Positions 6,704 through 13,072 of a stretch of DNA of 30,832 bases are shown in pieces. Positions within the stretch are counted from its first letter, which is position 1, and every line of letters begins with the position of its first letter. Position numbers and translations under genes: made by a program. The notes under the pieces are model-generated. The model saw nothing but the letters and a program-made list of their open reading frames with translations, did no database searches and was not told the origin of the DNA. Source of the DNA: CAZNEZ01 sp964572475 (GTDB taxonomy: Bacteria; Bacillota; Clostridia; Lachnospirales; Lachnospiraceae); contig CAZNEZ010000024.1 in NCBI GenBank assembly GCA_964572475.1, forward strand, positions 1-30,832, read 5' to 3'.

Positions 6704-8371
6704 TTGAAACTAGAAGAAGACTCAAAATTAAAAATTATTCCACTTGGTGGATTAGAACAAATTGGAATGAACATGACTGTATTTGAATATGAAGACAGCA
6801 TAATAATAGTGGATTGTGGACTATCATTTCCAGATGAAGAAATGTTAGGAATCGATCTTGTCATTCCTGATGTAACCTATCTTAAAGATAACGCAGATAA
6901 GATAAAAGGTATATGTATTACTCATGGTCACGAGGATCATATTGGAGCAATACCTTATGTACTTAAAGAAATCAATGCACCAATATACGCAACAAAGCTT
7001 ACTTTAGGAATTATTGAGGGTAAACTTGTAGAACATGGTCTTGAAAAGTCAGTTAAGAAGAAGACAGTTAAATATGGACAGTCAATTAATCTTGGATGTT
7101 TTAGAATTGAATTTATAAGAACTAATCATAGTATTGCAGATGCAGCGGCATTAGCTATATTTACACCAGCTGGAGTTGTAGTTCATACTGGAGATTTTAA
7201 GATTGATTATACACCTGTATTTGGTGATTCGATTGATCTTGCAAGATTTGGCGAACTGGGTAAAAAAGGCGTTCTTGCTCTTTTGTGTGATAGTACAAAT
7301 GTCCTTAGACCAGGATTTACAGCTTCAGAAAAGACAGTAGGTAAAACAATAGATCATATATTTGCAGAGAATGTTAAGCATAGAATAATTATTGCCACAT
7401 TCGCATCAAATGTTGACCGTGTTCAGCAGATAATTAATACAGCATACAAATACAAGAGAAAAGTTATAGTCGAAGGAAGAAGTATGGTAAATATTATTAC
7501 TACAGCTTCAGAACTTGGATATATTAATATTCCAGATAAAACGCTGATTGATATTGAAGAAATGAAGAATTATACAGATGAGCAGATTGTTCTTATTACA
7601 ACAGGAAGTCAGGGAGAATCTATGGCTGCTCTTTCAAGAATGGCTGCATCTATTCATCGTAAGGTAACAATAAAACCAGGAGATACAATAGTATTTAGCT
7701 CATCACCAATACCAGGTAATGAAAAAGCTGTATCTAAGGTGATTAATGAATTATCAATGAAAGGTGCTAATGTTATATTTCAGGATACTCATGTTTCGGG
7801 ACATGCGTGTCAGGAAGAGATTAAACTTATATATTCATTAGTTAAACCACAATATGCTATACCAGTTCATGGAGAATACAGACATCTTAAAGGTCAGGCT
7901 GAGCTTGCAGAATCAATGGGAATTAATAAAGATAATATATTTATTATGAGTTCAGGAGATGTGTTAAGTCTTGACTGCGAATCAGCAGAAGTAGTAGATA
8001 AAGTTCCAGCTGGAGCGCTCTTAGTAGATGGACTTGGAGTTGGAGATGTTGGCAATATCGTATTAAGAGATAGACAAAACCTTGCAGAGAATGGTATAAT
8101 TATCGTCGTAATGACACTTGAAAAGTATACTAATCAGGTTTTATCAGGACCAGATATTGTATCAAGAGGATTTGTGTATGTTAGAGAATCCGAAAACCTT
8201 ATGGATGAGGCTAAGGAAGTGGTTACTGATGCAGTTAATGAATGCGTTGATAACAACATTTCAGACTGGGGCAAAATCAAGATGGTCGTTAGAGATACAT
8301 TAAGCGATTTCTTGTGGAAAAAAATGAAGAGAAACCCAATGATACTTCCGATTATTATGGAAGTGGAATAG
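6704..8371 (+). CDS. rnj: Ribonuclease J
   Basis: A 555-residue metallo-beta-lactamase/beta-CASP nuclease with 5'-to-3' exonuclease and endonuclease activity in mRNA decay and rRNA maturation. The start IIPLGGLEQIGMNMT is diagnostic. The metal-binding motif is H74-x-H76-x-D78-H79 (THGHEDHIG), followed by the histidine in HTGDFKID. The beta-CASP insert (FASNVDRVQQ, VEGRSM, TGSQGESMAALSR) and HVSGHA and PVHGEYRHL follow; the C-terminal domain is present. An ATG at 6698 is in frame, but GGAGG (6692-6696) is only one base from it; the TTG at 6704 is seven bases away and is preferred. Whether it corresponds to J1 or J2 is not decided by the sequence alone. Confidence 0.93.
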   Translation: MKLEEDSKLKIIPLGGLEQIGMNMTVFEYEDSIIIVDCGLSFPDEEMLGIDLVIPDVTYLKDNADKIKGICITHGHEDHIGAIPYVLKEINAPIYATKLTLGIIEGKLVEHGLEKSVKKKTVKYGQSINLGCFRIEFIRTNHSIADAAALAIFTPAGVVVHTGDFKIDYTPVFGDSIDLARFGELGKKGVLALLCDSTNVLRPGFTASEKTVGKTIDHIFAENVKHRIIIATFASNVDRVQQIINTAYKYKRKVIVEGRSMVNIITTASELGYINIPDKTLIDIEEMKNYTDEQIVLITTGSQGESMAALSRMAASIHRKVTIKPGDTIVFSSSPIPGNEKAVSKVINELSMKGANVIFQDTHVSGHACQEEIKLIYSLVKPQYAIPVHGEYRHLKGQAELAESMGINKDNIFIMSSGDVLSLDCESAEVVDKVPAGALLVDGLGVGDVGNIVLRDRQNLAENGIIIVVMTLEKYTNQVLSGPDIVSRGFVYVRESENLMDEAKEVVTDAVNECVDNNISDWGKIKMVVRDTLSDFLWKKMKRNPMILPIIMEVE

Positions 8372-8394
8372 AATTAATTAGACTTTAGGAAGGC

Positions 8395-8844
8395 ATGGCT
8401 ATTAGAATGAACTTAAAGAAGACATCATCGATAGTATTAAACATTTCAATTAAGATGGTTGTAATATTGCTGCTTGTAGGCGTAGTCTATTTTGTAGGAA
8501 GCAAAAGCTTTGCATTTGGAGAGAAAATTTTTAGTGGCGAAGGAATTGCAGATGGAGATGGCGAAGATATTGAAGTTACCATTCCTAGTGGTGCAACTAC
8601 TAAAGAAGTTGCTAATATTTTAAAAGACAACGGATTAATAGATGATACTTTGGCATTTATGGCTCAGACAACATTGTATGAAGGTAAGTATTATAGTGGA
8701 AACTATACGCTGAATACATCGATGGGTGTTGAAAAGATTATTGAAGTCTTAAAAGAAGGAGAGCCTGAAACTACTACAACAAAAGAAAACGAAACAACTA
8801 CTGTATCTCGTGAAGATGCAGCGAATGATAAAAATGTTGAATAA
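8395..8844 (+). CDS. MltG/YceG-like membrane protein without catalytic domain
   Basis: A 149-residue protein with one N-terminal membrane segment (about residues 19-37) and an extracytoplasmic part matching the LysM-like N-terminal region of MltG: IPSGATTKEVANILKDNGLIDD, then YSGNYTLNTSMGVEKIIEVLKEGE. The C-terminal transglycosylase domain that cleaves glycan strands in full MltG (B. subtilis YrrL is about 360 residues) is missing, replaced by a short Thr/Glu-rich tail. It holds the yrrL position just before trmR. It probably binds or organises the envelope rather than cutting peptidoglycan, which is inference. AGGAAGG lies very close to the ATG; an alternative ATG at 8407 is possible. Confidence 0.8.
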   Translation: MAIRMNLKKTSSIVLNISIKMVVILLLVGVVYFVGSKSFAFGEKIFSGEGIADGDGEDIEVTIPSGATTKEVANILKDNGLIDDTLAFMAQTTLYEGKYYSGNYTLNTSMGVEKIIEVLKEGEPETTTTKENETTTVSREDAANDKNVE

Positions 8845-8862
8845 GTAAAGGAACTATGTAAG

Positions 8863-9504
8863 ATGATTGTAAATGAAAGAATTGTGTCATATATACATTC
8901 ACTCGAACGTAGTAATAGCCCTATTTGCGAAGAAATAGAGATAGAAGCTCTTAAAACAAATGTGCCGATTATCCGAAAAGAAATGGAAAGCTTTTTGAAA
9001 GTAATGTTGCTTATTAAGCAGCCTGACAGAATTCTGGAGCTTGGAACAGCTATCGGATATTCGGCAATTTTAATGAGTGAGAATATCAAAAGTGGTGCTA
9101 CTATAACTACGATAGAGAATTATAGCAAAAGAATACCGATTGCTAAGTCAAATATTAGAAAAGCTGGAAAAGAGAATGTAATAACTCTTTTAGAAGGTGA
9201 TGCCTTAGAGATTCTGCCTAATCTTACAGATAAGTATGATTTTGTATTTATGGATGCCGCTAAAGCACAATATATTAATTTTTTACCTGAAGTTATGAAA
9301 GTATTAAAATCAGGAGGGATTCTAATATCCGATAATGTTCTTCAGGAAGGAGATATTATTGAATCCAGATATGGAATTACAAGGCGTGATAGAACAATCC
9401 ATAGTAGAATGCGCGAGTATCTCTATCAGGTTAAGAATATGGAAGAACTTACAACCACCATTGTGCCAATTGGAGATGGAATTACAATGAGCATTCGCAA
9501 ATAG
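8863..9504 (+). CDS. trmR: tRNA 5-hydroxyuridine methyltransferase TrmR (YrrM)
   Basis: A 213-residue class I SAM methyltransferase of the O-methyltransferase family 3. The SAM-binding motif I is ILELGTAIGYSAI, followed by TTIENY and the metal/catalytic acidic motif FVFMDAAKAQY, then LISDNVL. In B. subtilis YrrM (TrmR) methylates 5-hydroxyuridine-34 to 5-methoxyuridine. Its placement between the MltG-like gene and the U32 peptidase-family hydroxylase gene is the same as in Bacillus (yrrL-yrrM-yrrN-yrrO), which supports TrmR over a catechol O-methyltransferase. AAGGAA lies eight bases before the ATG. Confidence 0.88.
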   Translation: MIVNERIVSYIHSLERSNSPICEEIEIEALKTNVPIIRKEMESFLKVMLLIKQPDRILELGTAIGYSAILMSENIKSGATITTIENYSKRIPIAKSNIRKAGKENVITLLEGDALEILPNLTDKYDFVFMDAAKAQYINFLPEVMKVLKSGGILISDNVLQEGDIIESRYGITRRDRTIHSRMREYLYQVKNMEELTTTIVPIGDGITMSIRK

Positions 9505-9522
9505 AAAGGTGTGAACATTATT

Positions 9523-10761
9523 ATGAGAGATTTGAATAGATTTCCAGAATTACTGATTCCTGCAAGTAATCTTGAAGTATTAAAGATTGCGGTAACATTT
9601 GGAGCAGATGCGGTATATATAGGTGGAGAAGTATATGGATTAAGGGCTAAAGCTAAGAATTTTACAAAAGAAGATATGATTGAGGGAATAGAATTTGCAC
9701 ATAAGCATGGCGTAAAAATTTATGTAACAGCAAATATATTGGCACACAATTATGATATTGAAGGTGTTAAGGAATACTTTAGGGAGCTTAAAGAGGTGAA
9801 TCCGGATGCTCTTATTATAGCTGACCCCGGAATATTTAACATTGCTCAGGAAATATTACCTGATATGGAGTTACACATTAGTACACAGGCTAATAATACT
9901 AACTATATGACATATAAGTTCTGGCATAAGCTTGGTGCAAAACGTGTGGTTTCAGCTAGAGAACTGTCATTGCAGGAAATCAAAGATATAAGGGCTAATA
10001 TTCCAGAAGAATTAGAGATTGAGACATTTGTTCATGGAGCTATGTGCATATCATATTCGGGAAGATGTTTGCTTAGTAATTATTTTACAGGAAGAGATGC
10101 TAATCAGGGAGCATGTACGCACCCTTGCAGATGGAAATATGCAGTAGTAGAGGAAAACAGACCAGGTGAATATTTGCCTGTATATGAAAATGATAGAGGA
10201 ACATACATTTTTAACTCTAAAGATTTATGTATGATTGAACATATCCCTGAAATTATTGATGCAGGAATAGATAGTTTAAAAATAGAAGGAAGAATGAAGA
10301 CGGCTTTATATGTTGCTACTGTTGCAAGAACATATAGAATGGCTATTGACGATTTTAAGAAGAGTGAAGAACTTTATAAAAGCAGATTACCATTTTATAA
10401 AGAAGAGATATCCAAATGTACTTATAGGCAGTATACAACTGGATTTTTCTTTGGAAAACCCTCTGAAGAGACACAGATTTATGATAATAACACTTATATT
10501 AAAGAGTACACATATTTAGGAATTATTGATGAAGTTAATAATGATGGTCTATACAAGATTGAACAGAGAAATAAATTCTGTGTAGGCGAAGAAATAGAGG
10601 TTATGAAACCTGATGGAACTAATCTTTTTGTTAAAGTTAGGGAAATTAGAGATTGTGAGGGAAATAGTGTAGAATCAGCACCTCATCCTAAACAAATCTT
10701 ATATATTGACTTGGGAGAGAAGCTTGAAAAGTATGATATTTTAAGAAGAAAAGAGGAATAA
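9523..10761 (+). CDS. trhP: U32-family tRNA U34 hydroxylase (TrhP/YrrO-like)
   Basis: A 412-residue protein of the former peptidase U32 family. Members such as TrhP/YrrO use prephenate-dependent chemistry and a 4Fe-4S cluster to hydroxylate wobble uridine-34. The TIM-barrel start ELLIPASNLEVLKIAVTFGADAVYIGG and the motif HGAMCISYSGRCLLS are diagnostic. Four cysteines suitable as cluster ligands are C175, C182, C198 and C202. A GTG at 9511 is in frame but has no ribosome binding site; AAAGGTG (9505-9511) serves the ATG at 9523. It lies 18 bp after trmR, so hydroxylase and methylase are in one operon. Bacillus has two paralogs (YrrN, YrrO); only the longer YrrO type is here. Confidence 0.9.
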   Translation: MRDLNRFPELLIPASNLEVLKIAVTFGADAVYIGGEVYGLRAKAKNFTKEDMIEGIEFAHKHGVKIYVTANILAHNYDIEGVKEYFRELKEVNPDALIIADPGIFNIAQEILPDMELHISTQANNTNYMTYKFWHKLGAKRVVSARELSLQEIKDIRANIPEELEIETFVHGAMCISYSGRCLLSNYFTGRDANQGACTHPCRWKYAVVEENRPGEYLPVYENDRGTYIFNSKDLCMIEHIPEIIDAGIDSLKIEGRMKTALYVATVARTYRMAIDDFKKSEELYKSRLPFYKEEISKCTYRQYTTGFFFGKPSEETQIYDNNTYIKEYTYLGIIDEVNNDGLYKIEQRNKFCVGEEIEVMKPDGTNLFVKVREIRDCEGNSVESAPHPKQILYIDLGEKLEKYDILRRKEE

Positions 10762-10787
10762 AATATTTAGTTTATTTATTTGATATG

Positions 10788-10848
10788 GAAAGGCACTTCT
10801 GGCAAGTTTGATACATAAAATGTATTAAATACGCTAAGAGGTGCTTTC
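10788..10848 (+). promoter_or_regulatory. Nested hairpin hiding the sigK-type ribosome binding site
   Basis: The outer arms GAAAGGCACTTCT (10788-10800) and AGAGGTGCTTTC (10837-10848) pair with one bulged G and one G-U. An inner stem TTTGATACAT / ATGTATTAAA (10807-10816 and 10820-10829, loop AAA) also pairs. The right outer arm contains the AGAGGTG ribosome binding site of the downstream TTG start and is followed by TTTCTTTT. It may control translation or act as a terminator for the trhP operon. Confidence 0.5.
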
Positions 10849-10850
10849 TT

Positions 10851-11162
10851 TTGGAAACATTTAAAAACCCGCTGACTCAGGAAGAGGAAAAATATTATCT
10901 GCAAAAATATAAAGAGGGTGACATGAAAGCAAAAGATATGCTGATAGAGTGTAATCTTAGACTTGTGGCGCATATTGTAAAAAAGTATATTAGTATGGAC
11001 AGAGACATTGAAGATCTCATATCAATTGGTACTATTGGTCTAATCAAGGCTGTGAATACATTTGATAATCTTAAAGGCAACAAGCTTGTTACATATGCAT
11101 CAAAATGTATTGATAATGAGATTCTTATGTATCTTAGAAGCGAAAAGAAAAAAACAAGAGAA
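10851..11162 (+). pseudogene. sigK: Sporulation sigma factor SigK-type, 5' half only
   Basis: Begins with TTG seven bases after AGAGGTG. About 104 codons match the N-terminal half of sigma-K: PLTQEEEKYYL, CNLRLVAHIVKKY, then the region-2 core EDLISIGTIGLIKAVNTF and YASKCIDNEILMYLRSEKKKTRE. After this the sigma sequence stops. The DPIG-x-DKEGNE segment and the regions 3-4 needed for -35 recognition are absent, and the frame continues through argD DNA in the wrong frame to a stop at 11261. There is no hydrophobic pro-sequence, as in C. difficile sigma-K. The product would lack region 4 and is expected to be inactive as a sigma factor. Sigma-E and sigma-K share these motifs; sigma-K fits best. 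Confidence 0.85.
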
Positions 11163-11167
11163 AGGAT

Positions 11168-12265
11168 ATGTACCTATATGACGTTGATGGTACTTCTTAT
11201 CTTGATTTTTATGGTGGTATTGCAGTTAATAGTGCAGGCAACAGAAATGAATTTGTTGTAAAAGCAATTATTGATCAAGCACAGGACATTATACATACAT
11301 TTAATTACCCATATACAATTCCACAAACTTTACTTGCTAAGCTTATCTGTGAAACAATAGGTATGGATAAAATATTTTATCAAAATTCAGGAACTGAAGC
11401 AAATGAAGCTATGATTAAGATGGCTAGAAAGTATGGTGTTGAAAAATACGGACAGGATAGATATCAGATTGTAACAGCAAAAAATAGTTTTCACGGAAGA
11501 ACCTATGGAGCCCTTAGCGCAACAGGACAGCCAGATAATGCCTGCCAGATAGGCTTAAAACCAATGCTTCCTGGATTTACATATGCTGAATATAATAATT
11601 TGGAATCATTTAAGTCAGCTTGTACAGAAAATACAATTGGAATTATGATTGAACCAGTTCAAGGAGAGGGAGGAGTACACCCTGCTACTATGGAATTTAT
11701 GAAAGGTCTTCGTCAGTTCTGCGATGAAAAAGGCATTTTATTAATGCTTGATGAAGTACAAACAGGATGGTGCAGAACTGGAAAAGTAATGAGTTATATG
11801 CATTATGGAATAAAGCCAGATATAGTTACTATGGCTAAGGCAATGGGAGGCGGAATGCCTATTTCAGCCGTTTGTGCTATAAATGAAGTGTCAAAAGCAT
11901 TTACGGCAGGTTCTCATGGAACAACTTATGGAGGAAATCCTGTTTGCTGCGCTGCCTCTTATGCACAGATTACTCAGCTGCTTGAAAGAAAACTTGCTGA
12001 AAATGCAGATGAAATGGGAAAATATTTTATGAGTATATTAGAAAAACTACCACGAATAAAAGAGGTTAGAGGACAGGGCTTGCTTGTAGGAATCGAATTT
12101 AAAGAACCGATTGCGATTGATGTAAAACATGGGTGCTTTGATAAAAAGCTACTGGTTACAGCGATTGGTGATAATATTATCAGAATGGTACCACCACTTA
12201 TTCTTACTAAAGAAGATTGCGATAAAGCAGTTGCTATTATAGAAAAAGCAATTGTTGAATTATAA
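11168..12265 (+). CDS. argD: Acetylornithine-type aminotransferase, 5'-truncated
   Basis: A 365-residue class III PLP aminotransferase of the ArgD type, which forms N-acetylornithine in arginine synthesis. The PLP site is intact: NSGTEANEA, FHGRTYGAL, IEPVQGEGG, LDEVQTGWCRTG, the Schiff-base lysine K224 in VTMAKAMGGG, and HGTTYGGNP. The protein starts abruptly at MYLYDVDGTSYLDFYGGIAV. The usual 25-35 preceding residues (the N-terminal helix with a TYxRxP-like segment) are missing, because the DNA upstream is sigK in another frame. The nearest ribosome binding site (AAAGGA, 11161-11166) is one base from the ATG, so initiation is doubtful. It may be a pseudogene or a chimeric junction. No other arginine gene is adjacent. 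Confidence 0.85.
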   Translation: MYLYDVDGTSYLDFYGGIAVNSAGNRNEFVVKAIIDQAQDIIHTFNYPYTIPQTLLAKLICETIGMDKIFYQNSGTEANEAMIKMARKYGVEKYGQDRYQIVTAKNSFHGRTYGALSATGQPDNACQIGLKPMLPGFTYAEYNNLESFKSACTENTIGIMIEPVQGEGGVHPATMEFMKGLRQFCDEKGILLMLDEVQTGWCRTGKVMSYMHYGIKPDIVTMAKAMGGGMPISAVCAINEVSKAFTAGSHGTTYGGNPVCCAASYAQITQLLERKLAENADEMGKYFMSILEKLPRIKEVRGQGLLVGIEFKEPIAIDVKHGCFDKKLLVTAIGDNIIRMVPPLILTKEDCDKAVAIIEKAIVEL

Positions 12266-12298
12266 TAATTAATAATATTCTAATTTGAATGACATTTG

Positions 12299-12344
12299 AA
12301 TGACTTTATTCATGGAGTACTTGAATAAAGTCATTTCTGTTGTT
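12299..12344 (+). terminator. Intrinsic terminator after argD
   Basis: A perfect 14-bp stem AATGACTTTATTCA (12299-12312) / TGAATAAAGTCATT (12322-12335) with a 9-base loop, followed by TCTGTTGTT. Its right arm overlaps the -35 of the next promoter. Confidence 0.8.
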
Positions 12345-12349
12345 ATAAT
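12321..12349 (+). promoter_or_regulatory. Sigma-A promoter of the J-domain gene
   Basis: TTGAAT (12321-12326), a 17-bp spacer, and consensus TATAAT (12344-12349), 37 bp before the start codon. The -35 lies inside the right arm of the argD terminator. Confidence 0.65.
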
Positions 12350-12386
12350 AAAACCTAGAAATTCAATCAGACAGTGAGGTGTAACT

Positions 12387-12932
12387 TTGAAAAGCCAGGT
12401 TAACTTTATATATGACACAGAGGACGATCCTTTAGATGAATTAAAACATTGGTATTTTCTTGAGAATGTTCGTATTCAACAAGAAAAGCAGGAGATAGAA
12501 GAAACTAAAAAGATACTTGAAAAAGAACGAAAAGAACTTATGGAATTAAAAGCTGAAAATGATAGATTAAATATGATAAAGGAACAGAAGCTTACTAAGG
12601 ATAAAGCTTTGTTTGATAAACAGTTTAAGATACTTGAACGAGAGTTAAAGCGTTTTGCAGATGATAAAAATGCTCTCGAAAAGGAAAAGGCATATATTGA
12701 AAAAGAGAGAGAAAACCTTAGATTAGATAGAGGGAAGACCAAACCAATTGCTTGCGATACGAATATATTCTTTTATGGTGTTAATAATTTTTTGAGTCTC
12801 AAAAAAAGGTATAGAGAGCTAATTAAAATATATCATCCAGATAATATGGGAGGTAACAATAATATACTTCTAAGTATTAATAAAGAATATGAAAGATTGA
12901 AAGAAGTGTATGGAATTAAAGAAATTATATAA
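12387..12932 (+). CDS. Coiled-coil protein with C-terminal J-domain
   Basis: A 181-residue protein starting at TTG, seven bases after GAGGTG. Residues of about 28-115 are almost all E, K, L, R and Q and predict a long coiled coil. The C-terminal 55 residues look like a J-domain: FLSLKKRYRELIKIYHPDN followed by LLSINKEYERLKEVYG, with the HPD signature at H150-P151-D152. J-domains stimulate the ATPase of DnaK-type Hsp70s; the G/F, zinc and substrate domains of true DnaJ are absent. It stands alone with its own promoter and terminator. The client is unknown; a coiled coil could tether DnaK to a specific complex. The family name is not recognised. Confidence 0.78.
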   Translation: MKSQVNFIYDTEDDPLDELKHWYFLENVRIQQEKQEIEETKKILEKERKELMELKAENDRLNMIKEQKLTKDKALFDKQFKILERELKRFADDKNALEKEKAYIEKERENLRLDRGKTKPIACDTNIFFYGVNNFLSLKKRYRELIKIYHPDNMGGNNNILLSINKEYERLKEVYGIKEII

Positions 12933-12973
12933 TAAACTACCCTTTGGGGTGGGTACAAAATCGAAAAAGTATG

Positions 12974-13003
12974 ATACAATCTACATTAGTAGGTTGTATT
13001 TTT
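12974..13003 (+). terminator. Terminator after the J-domain gene
   Basis: ATACAATCTAC pairs with GTAGGTTGTAT (11 bp, one G-U) around an ATTA loop, followed by TTTT. Flanking CGAAAA and TTTTCG can extend the stem, so it may work in both directions. Confidence 0.7.
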
Positions 13004-13072
13004 CGTTATGTAGTAAGTACGAATTAAAAAAAGCATAAAAAACCATTTTCCAAAGAAAGAAGAGGAAATAAC

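Noticed and set aside
10807..10829. Sigma-E/sigma-K type promoter (CATAAAAT) before sigK
   Set aside because: The -10-like sequence has no matching -35 at the right distance and is explained as part of the inner hairpin.
10851..11261. A 136-residue intact protein as a novel sigma-like regulator
   Set aside because: The last 30 or so residues are argD DNA read in the wrong frame, so only the first part is genuine sigma sequence.
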